A DNA stretch of 64,000 bases from Anthoceros angustus (GCA_010909165.1 VJWM01000179.1:186001-250000), one strand, 5' to 3'. Shown: positions 33,386 to 45,944, numbered from the stretch's first letter. Made by a program: numbers and translations. The notes: a model not told the origin generated them from the letters alone.

Positions 33386-34560
33386 TACTCCCTTCTCACT
33401 GCATGCCTCCGCCAACACTAAGCGTGGTACTTTTCACCGCCACCGCTCACCCGAGGCGCACCACCATCCAACCGCCGTCGAACGGACCCATTGGGGTATA
33501 CTGCACGACTTGGTAAGGTCCCATCCATCGAGGTGGAGTTTACCCGGAAGTGCATAGGCATGTCGTAAAGGGAGCGATCTCCTCCTTCACATACTCCCGA
33601 TTCCTAAGGCGCCTCATGCCATACCATGCTGATTCTGCACTGCTTGCATTGCGCCTCTTCCCGGTCCTCCGTATGCTGCACAAACCCTAGCAACCGCTCC
33701 AGTTGGCTCTCTTCATCCGTTAAGCGCCTTTCCATCATGACCGGAGTGTTGGCACCTCAAACTACCGCATAACGGTGAGTGCCCATAGGTCGATACGGAG
33801 TTCGCGGTTACCTTCTCTGCCGTTACGAGCGCCCGCGCGATGGCGCTTTGTATCGATCGTGCGCATAGTTAACCGTGCTTATTGAGGATGCGGCATAAGT
33901 CCATTGGTCTTCCACCCGCTCGGCCTGGATTGTAGGGGCTTTACGATGTGTGATGCCGAAATAGTCCGTCATTGCGCTTATCACATCATTGAGGAAATGG
34001 GTTCCCGATCGCTACAACAACGACACTTGTGTGATGATGTTTTCAGAGGAATTTGGCCACCGTGCTCGCAGAGTCCGCTCTAGTAGCGACTTCCACCCAC
34101 CGGTGCGAGTCCGCTGCCACCAAGATGTACCGCTTTTGTGTGCCTCGTCGCTATCGATAGGTCCAACGGGTCGATGCCCACTTCTCAAAAGGCGCTAATG
34201 CTAGTATGGGCACTAACGGCCATTGAGTTGTGGCCGGCTTCCGATCCGCCGACAAGCATCACACTTCTTCACGAATTGGTGTGTTTCCCCATACATGGTG
34301 GGCCACCAGTACCCAGCCTCCAAGATTTTCTTGGTGGTGACTCACCGCAATGTCCACCACCTAGTCCTTCGTGCATCCCTTTATTACCACCTCCTCCTGG
34401 AGGTACCTTCGCTCCACGCCATCCGGCCCTACCTTAAAGATGCAACTGCTATACAACCGAAAGGGCGAGCGAGTGCACAAAGGCTCGCCACTGGACCCGT
34501 TCAGTTGGTAGCTCCATCTCCCATAGGTACTGCTCCAACTCATAAGAGGGCCGCCCGGCC
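33386..34560 (-). pseudogene. Element B integrase relic
   Basis: Near 34350-34230 the minus strand gives AGYWWPTMYGETHQFVKKCD followed by ACRRIG, the tail of the integrase zinc-binding domain (GYYWPTM...C..C form). Pieces of the catalytic core follow toward 33990 in several frames. The Asp-Asp-Glu triad cannot be assembled in one frame, so it is not functional. Confidence 0.7.
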
Positions 34561-35200
34561 CGCCTCCTTCTCCGCCTGTGGGTCCGCCCCCAGCTTAGGG
34601 TTTGTCCGGCTGTGCTCCTCTGCTTCCTCCTCTATCGCTGCCACCAATTCCTCATCCGGAAGGCGTCCTCGATCCGCAGAGGCCCGCTTTAACTGGACAA
34701 GAAGTCGCTTTGGTGTTGCTTCCTTGCCTAGTCTCCACCTCAAATGTGAACTCCTGTAGCAGAATCCACCTCGCAATCCGTCCGACAAGTCTCGCCTTGT
34801 ACCAAATGCTTGAGCGAAGTGATCAACATAGAACACAAACTCATTGGGCGTAAGGTAGTGTGAATTTTTAACGGCGATACCATTCCCAATGCCTCTCGCC
34901 TCCGTAGTAGTGTACCTGCTGCGGCGTGAGCCGCCTTCCCGTAGTAGATTGGGTGATCCTCCGCTTATCATCTTTTGATCGAGCACTACCCCGATGGCGG
35001 CCGACATCCACATACACATGGAATCGCTTCCCCCCGTCCTTTGATACTCACCGAGTGGTCTGAGGTCTCGAATGCCGCCTCCCTCTCGCGCCCAGTCCAT
35101 TCCTCCTCCTTCCCGAGTAGCTCATAGCTCGAGGCCCGCTTTGCAAAATCTTGGATGAAACGCCTATAGTAACCCACCATGCCTGTGAACTCGTAACTCC
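34561..35200 (-). pseudogene. Element B RNase H relic
   Basis: Minus-strand motifs in order are VGYYRRFIQDFAKRASSYEL (RT thumb/connection, 35180 leftward), YTTTEARGIGNGIAVKNSHYL, and NEFVFYVDHFAQAF, matching the YSTTERE.LA.VWA and F.LYTDH of Gypsy RNase H. Stops and shifts separate them. Confidence 0.75.
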
Positions 35201-35327
35201 TTCAAGTTCGCGGGTCAGGATGGATGACTTTCACCTTGTCTTGGTCCACCTCTATCCCTCTTGCCACACGGCCCCAACAAGATTCCTCTCACATAAGTAG
35301 CATTTCTCGGGATGCAGCTTGAGTCTC

Positions 35328-35884
35328 CTACATCGCTCCAAACACTTCCGCAATGTCCACGTGTTTGTCCTCCTCCGTGCACAGTAAGTCGCCCAAGAAC
35401 ACCTCCATGAAGTCCTCAGAATTTAAGACATTGGTCACCATCCGCATAAATGATCCGGTGCTCATCCCCAAGGCACTGTTTGTAGGCAAAACGTCCCCAC
35501 TCCGTGGTGAATGTTGTCTTATCCCCGACTCCCTTAGGTGTAACTGGTTGTAGCCGAGTAGTCCCAAGAAGGAGTAGGTACTCCGCCGCCACCTTGTCCA
35601 AGATGTCGTCCACAAAGGGCATGGGAAATGGTCCTTCCGTGGCGTTAAGCTTTCTCCCCCGACAGACCCGCCGCTCGCTTCTTCGGCACGACCACAATGG
35701 GCGCCACCCACTCACTGCTCACGATTGGGAAGATGATGTCCGCCGTGATACTTATCCAGACTTCCTTGACCTTGAGCGAGTGCTTGGGATTCACACCGCC
35801 TAATCCGAACAGCACCGCCTCCTTCAGATCTATCCTGTTCGCCTCGCTTTGGAATGCCTTCATGTCCGACCTTGAAAGCAACAC
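35328..35884 (-). pseudogene. Element B reverse transcriptase relic
   Basis: Minus-strand frames give IIFPIVSSEWVAPIVVVPKK (typical Gypsy RT start), then DHFPCP, YSFLGLLGYNQLHL and FMEVFLGDLLCTEEDKHVD. In the last, the polymerase YxDD box reads FLGD, so the first catalytic Asp is lost. At least three frame changes occur. There is no methyltransferase segment upstream of this RT, unlike element A. Confidence 0.8.
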
Positions 35885-35999
35885 CTCAATTCCCCAACAA
35901 TCGTGAGGTCTTGTTTAACTCGATGGCATACCTTGCGGAATTTTAGGAATTTCGGCGAACCTCCACATCTTCCACATCGCCGGATTGACCGCCTCTTTC

Positions 36000-38444
36000 C
36001 TCGCCGCCACTCACGCCTGCCATCATCCTCCACCCGGTTCATCTTCACGCATTCCCCATTCTCGGAAGAGTTCGTCCGAGGTGAACGGTTACTTCTTCGG
36101 GGTCCTCCTCATCCGGGATTCCGCTTTTGTTGCCCTCCGCGACTTCCACTTGAAGCAATCACCACCGCTCCAAAGGTGTCCCTCGATAGTCCATTTTCTT
36201 CTTCGACCACGAGATTTTGGGAAAGGGTAGTCCTCATTCGTATCCTCGCTCATCGCCACTGCCTTCTTGGAGGTGTACCCTGCAGGCCGACGGTTTCACC
36301 ACAGATGTGTCCTTACCTGTAATCCACCGTCCTTCCCTCACCTTCGGATCCCACCGCTTGAAGTGTATTTCCTTCCGTCCAAGTGTAGTTTTGTCTCGAG
36401 CGAGGCCTGCCCAAGGCCGCCTAACAGACCTCATACCCTGAGGTCCGCGGGTCCGGACGACAAAATCTAATGTATAGGGGCTCATGGTGGCTTGGACTCG
36501 GACAACTCAAGGCGCTGGCCACGACATGTCCGCCATCCCGAGGGTTTTGGTGGATGGCTCAAGGTGGTGAACCCCACTGCCTCGTGGCCTCTTGATGAGG
36601 TTCACTCGACCCGTGTCTAGAGGCACGCTTTTAATTACACACCCGCAATTCCACCGCACCATGGGCGCCTGTGGTCCGTATGAGATACTACCTTACCTCC
36701 ACGTTCTTGCCCTTCCACCAAGGAGTTCCATGCTTTCCTCGATGGCCTTCCGGACTTCGCCGATACTGGGTTGTCTTTAACAACCGCCTAAGGGACACCA
36801 AGTGTTGTTGGTCCATCATCAAGTCGGCCACCTTGAAAGGGCCGGGTGGTTCTCCCCGTCGGCCACGCCTCCCTGACCCTTCCAGCTTTGCCACCGCCTC
36901 TGGTGGTCGGACCACTGGTCCCGCTGGAGTTCTTCTCAAGCATCTCTGGCTACTTTGCCACATCCGGTTCGCGGCCGGTTCAGGGTGAGTCCGCTTCCGA
37001 CTTCCTCTTTTGTTCTCTTCCGCTCCTTCGGTTCGGCCAGTGTGTTCCGCCTCCTCCTCCTGACCCGCCTCAGGCGCTTCAATGTAGGGCGCCCTTAGGA
37101 GGGGAGGCGAGGTGGTCGGCCCCGCCGTGGCGTAGCGCACCGTCCCGAGCGAGGGTTCACGGTACCGCCGCCATGTGCCCCGCCTCGCTAATCTCCACAC
37201 AGCGCTCAAAGTCCCCGCTTGCCTTGCCGAGTGGGGTATGGGCACGCATTGGAGTAGTGCCCGGGTTCCAGCCCAGCACCACCGCCGCCGAGAATTCGGA
37301 GGCTCCCATGCGGTCGATCGAGGTCGGCGGATGCAACCAACAGTGGGGGTACATCGCCCGGGATACCGTGGTCCCGGCTTGCACTTGGTATGCATCCTCC
37401 CACTGCTCCTGGACTCTTCCCGTAGTCATACTCCACCGGTTCACGGGTCCGGAGGCGCTTCGAATGCCCATGTTGGTGACACACCGCACACCACAAATGA
37501 GTACGGTGGCCACCCACGCGCTCTTATCCTTCACCGGTTGATCGTCAACTCTTCCACCTCTTCATTACCCGCTTCTAGATCTTCCTCACCCGCTACTTCC
37601 TTCAAAGGAGCGTGGGACCTCTGCATGGCAAGTGCATCATGACCTCCTTCTTTTCCACCCTCCGCCTGACTACGGGCTTCTTCTTCTTTATTTTTCGGCG
37701 GGGGTCTTCTTCTTCCAGGACCTCCTCGGATTCTTCTTCTGAGTCCTCTTCCTCTTCCTCCGACGCCTCGGTCTCATCATCCTCTTCGTCCGAGGGTTCT
37801 TCATCTTCCGAGTCCGACCCCCGCTTCTTCTTCTTTCCTCCTGGAGGAGTCCTCGCCGTCGTTGGTGCATCGATTCTTCATAGTTCTCCGCCCGACCGCC
37901 TTGCTCACATCTTCTTCGCCAACAAAGACGTGCTTAGCCATTGGCTTGGATAAGCCAGAACCAACGCATCACCGCATGGTAGTGTGAGTGGGGTGCCGGT
38001 CCCGCAGCGTAGAACCGCTCGACACGATCCCAACTTCCGCCTTTCCTCGCCTGTGTTCTCGAGTTTGGACAAGACGTAGTTTCTTGATCGATTCCATGGA
38101 ATCTTTCTAAGAAGGCATCCTTCAATGCTCAAGGTGCGATTCCCAGATTCGACACTCAGCCTGCGCAGACCCTTGGAATCAATGAGCCGCATCCGAACCT
38201 TCTCCGCTGAAGTTTGCCCGCGACAAAATCCTCCACGAAGGTTTCGCTCCTCTCTTACCTCCAAAGAGAGAATACGCTTGCTTGGTCGACGTTGTTGCCA
38301 TCGCCGCGATCGGTAAGGGATGAGGAACCGCCTTACCACCGCCTCGACGGGCCCTCCTCTCGATCCGACAACCCACCACGCCACTTTGGTGTCTCGCCGA
38401 GCTCGCCGTCTCACGCCACGGCTCGAGCGCCGGGCGGGCCACAA
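36000..38444 (-). pseudogene. Element B gag and gag-pol linker relic
   Basis: Gag-like pieces (FLERFHGIDQETTSC near 38104) are followed by a strongly acidic/basic stretch at about 37690-37870 on the minus strand (runs of E and D, then RRRVEKKE). A knuckle-like GHYSNACPYPTRQ lies near 37245 and WCAVCHQHGHS near 37490. Bases 36000-37150 should hold the protease but I cannot identify it. Frames are broken throughout. Confidence 0.6.
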
Positions 38445-38515
38445 CGTCCGACTCTCGAATTCCCCTTAACTACCTCACGCCCCTCCACGCATCCACGCTT
38501 GCTACGGAACGATTT

Positions 38516-38535
38516 CATTCCCGGCAACGCCAAAA
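38516..38535 (-). other. Primer-binding site of element B (tRNA-Asp type)
   Basis: Directly follows the 5' LTR on the minus strand: TTTTGGCGTTGCCGGGAATG. It resembles the known TGGCGCCGTTGCCGGGGA site with a 2-base gap. Confidence 0.65.
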
Positions 38536-41500
38536 TGTGGCGCGACTTTCCGACGGCCAGCCACAATCCTCGGTCGTAGGAAGGAGTCCGCTCCCAAGGG
38601 AATGATCCCGTTGCGCTGTTTCGTGCGATTCGCCTTACTTTGCGCTCACCCCAACGCACACATTAGTTCACGCTAACTACTCGCAAACACCGACAGCCGG
38701 TATGGCTAAACGCGTTAAGGACCTGTCACGTCCGTTCGCTCTCGCCTCTCACACCTCTCGTCCACCTCCTCTCCACTCACACATTTATCGCCTTAGAAAG
38801 ACGCTGGGTTACACAGCCGACCTCCTCCGCTCCACTGCCTCCGTCCGGCTCAGACGCCTCGAGTCCTCCGGCTCACACGCTCGTCCGGCTGCTGGGCTGC
38901 CTCGACGAGCACGGTCCCCATCACCCTTCCCCGCACACACCACAACACGTTAGGTCCGCTACCAGACCGATCGATCCTCCGAGTCGCCGTGCGCTGACTC
39001 AGACTCACGTTAGCAAGAAGACACAAAGGTCTGCAAGAACGCATCAACACCAAGAGAAAGATGATTTATCTGAGCCCTCTTATACTACGCAGTCGGCGCC
39101 TTTATTACACCCCTATTCCGAAATGACGGCCACCAAGATGCCTAATCGGCCGCCTACCATCCTATTTCCCCTATCTCCTTCACCGGCTGGAATGGAAGGT
39201 CCGTTGGGATTGGTGGTCCAATCCCGACAATACACCCAATCGGATGATCCGCGAGGCGGACCTCCTCTCCGAATCGTCAGTTACACGGCGGCCCGACGAC
39301 CGCTACCACAACGTCATCCTCCCCTCGGCCTCCTGGGTCCTCCGGGCCACCGGCATCGCTCCCTAGCGAAGTCGGCTCCTCCTATCGCCGAGTCCTCGAG
39401 GTCCGGTCTCGACCCGAGCCCGAACTCAAGGGTCCGTTATTTCCGAGTCCGACCTCCGGGTCCGGCCTGCTCTCGGGGTTCGGACCTCGTGGTCCTATTA
39501 CCGGGGTCCGATCCCCAAGCTCCGACCTTCCTGTGGACCTCGACCGCTAGGTCCTCCTCCTTACCCCCCGACCCTTGTCTTGGTGGTCCTTGCACCTCAG
39601 GCCCTCACCCCCTTCCGGATCGGTGGTGGTGAACTTACCTGGGGTCCGCTGCCCGCCTCTTGGGGCTCCTCTCACGCCGTCGTCTCCAAACAGGCCCCTA
39701 GGGTCTCGTTGCCCCTTCCCTCCGAGCCTTCCAGGTCCGTCCTGCGGCCGAGAGGCCTCCTCGGGAGCTCGGTGGTAATAGGCAAAGTCCGAATCCACTT
39801 GCCGGATTGCCTCTTCCACGTGCCCGGCACTCTCCTTCGCCATGCCCGGGAGTCCTGCCGCTTGTTGCTCCACCTCCCCGCCAGTTTGATAGCCGGAGCC
39901 GGCGCTCGCGAGGTCGCCAGGCCGCTCACCTCCCGCCGCTGTTGCTCCACTTGCTCCAACTCCTCCGCCTGCTCCGCCAGCCTTGCCCGCCATAGCGCAG
40001 CTCTTCCTCAGACCCGAGCTTCTTGTCCGCCCGCCGCCTCTTGTCCATTCCGTAACTCCGCCATCTCCCGCCTCACGGCCGGGCAACTGCAATCGCGGCT
40101 TCACCCAGCCTTCTCCATCTCGGCGACGCCCGCCTCCCCTGCTCCATCGCCATCGACTCGCCAACAGAGCCGAGCTTTATTTCCGCTCGCGACCATGTCC
40201 TGCAGACTACCATTCCTCTCAATGATAGTTTGAGCTAGCCCAAAGTCTCCTTGCGTCCTCCATCTCCGCCGCGCTCCACCTCCCGAGCCGAGTCCGAGAT
40301 CCCATCTCCTCCGCGAACTTCTTGGCCTGGCTGGTCCGCTTGCTCCGCCACCTCGCCTCCATCTTCGTGCAGCCGGAGGCGCTATCCCGCCAAGTCTTGG
40401 ATTCTCCATTGAGAACCTTGCGCCCGACGCTGCCTTGGAGTTGTAACTCCAAGGTGTCCTGCCCTCCAACTCCCCGCCGCCTCCTTCTACCTCCTGCACC
40501 CGAGGTCCCGATTTCCGGTGGGCCTCTCAGCCGCGGCTCGTCTGCTTGCTCAGCCACCGCTCGGCCTTCGATTGGCGTGGCTCTCACCGCCTCCTCCACC
40601 GGCCCGATCACGCCGATAGTGATCGCGATCCCGCTGCGTGGCCTCCGCCTTGGCCACCTTCACCGAGCCTCTCCAGGCTCGTCCAGGCCGCCTCGCGATC
40701 CCGCCTGCTTGCCGGGCCCCGCCTGGCTACGCCCGCCTGCAGAGGTCCTCCGCCTGCGCTGGGCCTCCTTGGTCGCTCACTGCCTCCACTGAAGGAATTT
40801 GGTCCGGCCCCGGATGGACCAGACCTCCTCCTCGCCTCCTCAATCCGCCGAGAGCTTGGCCTTCCTTCGCCTCCTGGCCCTCCAACCGCCTCCGGAGGAG
40901 TACCATGCGCCCGGTGGCTTCTACCTCCGGGTCTTCTCGGCCATCCCGCAGACCCTGCATACCGTCCATGACGGTAGCTGTGACCCTGTTTCTTCCACGG
41001 CCGTGAGGCTCCCACAAAGTCCGTAGCGGGAGCCGGGATCTCACGGTCCGCCAAGGACCTCCATACAGTCCGAGTAAGTCCGACTGGGTTCTCCGACCAA
41101 TCAGACCCTTAGGTCCCGAAGCCCGAGCTTCCCCTCCTTGGCCCTTTTGGTCATGAGCTCCTTCTCCGCCTTTTTCCCGGGGCTCGAGGAGGTGAGGGAG
41201 TCCGGAGCAAGCCTTTGCCCCTTCCGCCGGGCGACAGACTGCCCGGTGCGGCCGCTGTCCTCCGCCTCGCGCCTTTCTCGCCTCCCATCCTCCGCTTGCC
41301 ACTCCTGGGGGGAAGGGGCACTGCACCGACCGGTGCCACAGCCGTGGTCTTGCCCCTTCGGCTCCCTCCTGTCCGGGCGGCCTCACCGAGGCCGTGGCGG
41401 CCGGGCTGGGGCCGCCTCACTGGATCGGCGTTGGGGCACAGGAGGAGGAGGAATTTCTTCCCATACTTCGGGTGGTGAGGGGTCCGCCTGCACGTATGGA

Positions 41501-42840
41501 GTCCGGAATCCTCCCCGCCTCCTCCCGAGTCCGTTTGGCTTCGACGATCGGCCTCCTCCTCCGCCTTGCGCCTCCACTTCCGAGGCCTCCCTTTCCCGAG
41601 CGCCAAGCTCTCCTTCCTTGAGGAGTCAAATGCCCCATACATGGATCGTGTATGGGGATGCCCAGATGGCAAGGCTTCTCCCCGAGCTATGAGCCTCGCT
41701 AAACCGGCAAGATAATCCTTCCTCCCCGCCTTCTTCCCCGCAGCACATGCGTGAATACTATCAGATTATCACCAAGGTGATCCACCTTGGTGAGTAGGTT
41801 CCAGATAATGATCCGGCCACCGCCTTACTCGACCGCCCAACAGTGGATATCGCCCAACCGCTGGTGGTCCGCGGCCCTGTGCCTCAGATCGCTGCCGGGC
41901 CCCCTATCTTCCTTCGCCTTGAGGGGCTCACCACCCCTCTTCCTCCTTGGGCGGTTGCCGAGACCTCCAAGGTCCATCGCTTGGTCCTCCCGAGGTTCTT
42001 GACCGCACCTCCTTATTGACCGCCAAGATCTTCCGGCGAACTCCCGACCAGAGTGACACACAAATGTCCGCACTATCCGAACACATCCAAATGCCACCCC
42101 GCACTAATTCTCCCGCCTCGGAGCTGCCCAAAGTCCGGATATAGCGCCGTCACAATGTTGCGCCCACAAGGTTCCATGGCTCCCAAACTTCCGCAGTTTT
42201 TGGGTGCCATCGCCTCCTTGGTTGCCGAGCCGCTTGTGAGACCGGCACGCTGCGCCTTCTTCGCCGCTGTCACGCCTCCGACCTCAACGTGAGCCGCGCC
42301 AAGACGCCCGAGTGTCCCACGAGATACCGCCAGAGAGCCGGATCATGAGCGCAAGAGATCGCGAGAATTGTCTCGAGGTCAGCGAAATGACCTTCCCTTC
42401 GCCGCCCGGAGTAACTGGGCGGGAGGGCGCCTCGTCAGAATCGCTGAGGTCCGCATGGCTTATTCGACCTTACGCCCGCTTACTCGCCTTACGCCGCCAG
42501 ACTGTTTGCCGCCGCAGCCCGCGCGTGAATACCGCGGCCTCGGCCTGCCCACCGATGCCTGCTTCTCCACCCGAGTTGCCCACGTGGCGCCGCCGGGTCC
42601 GCTCCTCAACTCCGAGTCCCTTGGCGACTTATCCCGCCTCGGGGTCCCGGAGTGGGTCCGGACTTATCCTCACCGTGGCGCCTACCATAGTAGGTCCGCA
42701 CGCCCCTCACTCCCGAGTCCGAGTACTCGGAGTGCCGTCCGAGTGCTATCCATGCTTATTTCCGCCTCATTTTATCCTTCACTCCTACAAAAAACAAAAC
42801 CCTACCTATTTTCTAACCTCAAGGGAAGTCCTCAGCTACA
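38536..42840 (-). repeat. 5' LTR of element B (4.3 kb)
   Basis: Aligns end to end with 28005-33385 but with single copies of the two tandemly duplicated segments. The remaining difference consists largely of small insertions and deletions of 1-10 bases in GC-rich tracts. Confidence 0.85.
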
Positions 42841-44340
42841 GTCCAACCCTATGTCTTTGTAAGGAAACATGGCATCTCCGTTTGTGCCATCGCTCACAAG
42901 AATCGGCATGGGTTTCTCCACATCGCCCACTCTGACTTTGATGTTGCTCCCACAGCTGTTCTCTGCTGGCAATGGCTCAACGACTTTGGCATCTTGGCAT
43001 AGGTTCGGGAAGAGGATCCCAAGCTTCCTTCCGTGTCTTCCGTGACCGGTGTCAAGACATCCTCTTCTTCCTCCGAGCTATCTTCTCTCGTAGCTGCCAG
43101 AGGTTTCTTCCCTTGCCCTTGATCCGTCACCGCCATGTATCCAAGCTTGTGCTCATCTTCTTCGTCCTCCGATGATGAACCGCCTCCTTGATCTTCGCCT
43201 TCCGCACCAACTTCTCAGCTTTGCAAGGCGTGCCACGTAGCCCATCGCCTTCTTTGATGCTTCCCGCTTTTGTCCACGGACTTCGCCTGCCTCCACGGCC
43301 TTTGCTCTTCACGATTTTGTGGATGAGGTTGATGCATTGGCCGGGTTGCCGCTCGACAACCCGTGAGGCCGCAATTCGGATGCTTCTCCCAACATGCCGC
43401 TTCATTGTGCCTGTACCTCCCACACCTGGGGCATGGCCTCACCCTTGACTCCTCCGAATGCATGCTCGCACTCATGAGGGGAATGGTCCGCCCCACCTCA
43501 CGCAGGGCTCCACTTGGGCTGTGGGCTGGCTTGTCTCGCCGAGCTCCTCCACTGACCTCCGCTTGGCCATGTCGCCCACCACTCCTACTTGTGCCGGAGT
43601 AATCACTAACAAAGACGAGAGAAAGTGTCGGGCCCTATCTTGTCACCCATCTCGTACACTTCCTTGAGGGTGTAGTGTTGCCCCTTCGTGCACCGCTTGT
43701 TGCACCTTCATGCGCAGCATATGGCAATGCCTCGCAAGTATGCAGCCAGGGTCACTCATGATCTTGGTGTCACGTACCAACTGGTCGATTCTTCGATAAG
43801 CCATCTTCGCAGCCTCTCGACTTCATCTTGAAGTGTGTCACCGAGATCTTCTCATCCGTGCTGTGGAAACTCACCGGAAGATGTCAAACATCTCTTCGAT
43901 GGGATCGTGCCCACTCGCCACCGCCTCCGTCTGCACCGGGTTCCTTCGAGCTTGAACTGCTACTCACCGGTCCTCCACGCCAACAGCCGCCAGGTGCTCG
44001 CGATAGCACGCCAATGCTTCATCCCCAAGTACTTCGGCATTTGGATGAAGCCGTATCGCTCGTGTATCCGGTCTTCAATTCCATCTCCGCACACACCGCA
44101 CTGCATTTCTCGATGAAGTCCTCCATGGCAAGGTGCCCGCCTGTGAACAACTCCATTCGATCCTTGTCTCCTCCCATCTTGACGACTCCAAGAGACAAGT
44201 CCTCCTGCCGCTCACCGAGTTGTCCCGGCAAAGACTAACGTGTCTTGTGTGTGTTGCCACCATGCATCCTTCAAAGATTGCTACTTGGTCGGCCCCTCCG
44301 TCCTTTCGAGTGTGTCCAGCATGCACTTGTTCAAACCCTT
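42841..44340 (-). pseudogene. Element A gag with CCHC zinc knuckle and start of pol
   Basis: On the minus strand a capsid-like segment includes MEDFIEKCSAVCAEMELKTG (near 44155) and, in another frame, a piece like the LTGEAL.WY gag signature near 44030. A perfect C-x2-C-x4-H-x4-C knuckle, CPRCGRYRHNEAAC, is at about 43433-43392. An acidic linker (EDSSEEEEDVLTP) and a VRVGDVEKPMPILVSDGTNG piece, probably protease-adjacent, run up to the element B insertion at 42840. Frames shift several times, so it is not translatable as one protein. Confidence 0.7.
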
Positions 44341-44660
44341 AATCAAGGTTAACACACCCGCTATCTTAGATCGTGATTAGTGAAACCTCTAAGTATCTAT
44401 GCATGTTAAAATCGCATAAAATACTGCAGGCTACTTGATCAAAAATGTGAGCTGGGTGAGTTGGATAGCAAAGGCATAGAACTCAGAGTTAAGCACCGTG
44501 GGGTGGATCAAGACTGGATGGGGTGCCAACAACTAGGAGTTTTGGACAGAAAGTGAAATCAAATGGACTGATGACATACCCATGTTCATCCGCTTCCCTT
44601 ATCCCTTGAATCCGGGGCCCAAGAGTAAAATACTTTTGTTTCTCCCTTGGTTGGTTGGCC

Positions 44661-44870
44661 TTAAAGGCCAGCCCCTTGTGGAGGCCTCATTCCTCTCCTT
44701 GGTATGGGCTTCTTCCTCCTCCTTGGCCTTGACTTGGGCTTCGCCTCCTTGGCCTTGGACTTGGGCTTCTTCGCCTCCTCCTTGGCCTTGACTTGGGCTC
44801 TTCTCGCCTCCTCCTTGGCCTTGACTTGGGCTCCTGGCCTCGCCTTGGGCAAGAGTCCCTTGCCTAGCAC
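44661..44870 (-). repeat. Lys/Ala/Glu-rich tandem coding repeat in element A leader
   Basis: Minus-strand frame with repeated (A)QVKAKEEAR/K units (for example AQVKAKEEARRAQVKAKEE). In DNA these are repeats of CTCCTTGGCCTTGACTTGGG. It lies between the 5' LTR and gag. It could be the gag N-terminus or plain low complexity. Confidence 0.6.
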
Positions 44871-44879
44871 GCCTAGGCC

Positions 44880-44990
44880 TCGCTAGCATCGCCAGCACGC
44901 CTAGCCCCCCAGCACGCCCAGCACGCCAGCATCACCCAGCCTAGCATCAGCAAGCCCAGCATCACACTAAGCCTAGCACGCCTATCTAGT
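44880..44990. repeat. CAGCACGCC/CCTAGCAT low-complexity repeat
   Basis: Short degenerate units of 9-10 bp just inside the 5' LTR of element A, where a primer-binding site would be expected. None is recognisable. Confidence 0.7.
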
Positions 44991-45010
44991 CACACACGAG
45001 ATCATAGCTT

Positions 45011-45464
45011 GTAACAACAGGAGGGAGTAGCTCGCACGTGGCACAAACACACCTCCCACGAGAACAACACGCAAATTCCTCACACATCGCCTCCTGAGTC
45101 ATTTTGGCCTCCTCACAACGCCTTGATCAGATATCTAGAGGACAAGCTATGATCCGAGCTTGTCCTCAATGGAAGGGTCTATATATACTAGACTGGCATC
45201 TAAGATATTCCTAAGATATCCCATTGGCATCAAAGTATATGCTAAATATCCTAAGAATACACTATAATATGCAAGAATATGCCAGCATATTACTTGAGCT
45301 TATCCACTTAGCTATTGCTAACCATGTTTAATTAACACTAATCAATGCTTAATTAATAAGCACTTAGATTAATTAATTACTCACTTAAAGATAAGTAATT
45401 AGATTAATTAATGCTAATCAAACACTAAACCCAAGTGCAAAGATTAGTATCACACGGCATGACA
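45011..45464 (-). repeat. 5' LTR of element A, complete
   Basis: On the minus strand it starts TGTCATGCCGTGTGATAC and ends CTGTTGTTACA, so it has TG...CA termini. It pairs with 25714-26202. A TATATATA run near 45180 could be part of its promoter. Confidence 0.85.
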
Positions 45465-45769
45465 CCCCCCTCGCCCCAACCACCTCATCCAGAGGGACCT
45501 CAAATTACAATACCTTCGTCTCACTTGGTCCCCTCTCTCGTCTACTCCTTCTCTCAAAGCCCATAATCTATTTTTAGGAGGAGGAGTTTCATGTCAATCC
45601 TTCCGAAGGGTTCCCTGCACCTCCACGCTATCCTAGTTCTCCTCTCTTCTTCAAATTCCGTACACTCATTAGTCAATTCTGTACAATCATTATTCAATTC
45701 CGTATTAGCTCCCATTACCTTGGGCTCAAGACCAATCGTTGGCTTAAGCCTGCATCTCCTTAGAAAGAA

Positions 45770-45868
45770 TGTATTTGCAAGCTCTTGTCCTTGGACCTTG
45801 AATCTGAAACGCATTTCCTCTTCTATTGCCCTGCCTATGCTGACATTCGGGCTCGATACTCTTTTTTT
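45770..45868 (+). pseudogene. LINE reverse-transcriptase C-terminal scrap
   Basis: One plus frame reads DLESETHFLFYCPAYADIRA, the H-x-C-type signature at the end of plant non-LTR retrotransposon polymerases (form ESEEHFLFHCPAY..IR). Only about 33 codons are recognisable. Confidence 0.55.
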
Positions 45869-45944
45869 TTAGTGCATACTGGTTTTTCCTTGTGCACATT
45901 CTTCTCTTTTCATATCTCTAAGCTCTGATCTTTGGGGCTATATA

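Larger units (their letters stand above)
28005..42840 (-). mobile_element. Ty3/Gypsy element B with very long LTRs, nested in element A
   Basis: LTRs are 28005-33385 and 38536-42840, each starting TGT and ending ACA on the minus strand. Just inside the 5' LTR (38535 leftward) the minus strand reads TTTTGGCGTTGCCGGGAATG. This resembles the TGGCGCCGTTGCCGGGGA primer-binding site for tRNA-Asp used by Tat/Athila-type Gypsy elements. Just before the 3' LTR is a purine run, GAGAAGGGAGTA, as polypurine tract. The 5.15-kb interior holds gag, RT, RNase H and integrase on the minus strand, all broken by frameshifts. Flanking 5-mers (ATGCT and GTCCA on the plus strand) do not match as a target duplication. 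Confidence 0.85.
25714..45464 (-). mobile_element. Ty3/Gypsy element A carrying a DNA methyltransferase-like domain, interrupted by element B
   Basis: Two direct LTR copies bound the region (25714-26202 and 45011-45464). Read on the minus strand the order is 5' LTR, Lys/Ala-rich leader, gag with CCHC knuckle, start of a protease-like segment, [element B inserted 42840-28005], linker, methyltransferase domain, first part of RT, then directly the 3' LTR. The RT core, RNase H and integrase of A are absent. The RT reading frame ends at 26203, exactly where the LTR similarity begins, and that LTR lacks the first roughly 50 bp of its partner, so one deletion removed both. No clean target-site duplication was seen. 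Confidence 0.85.
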
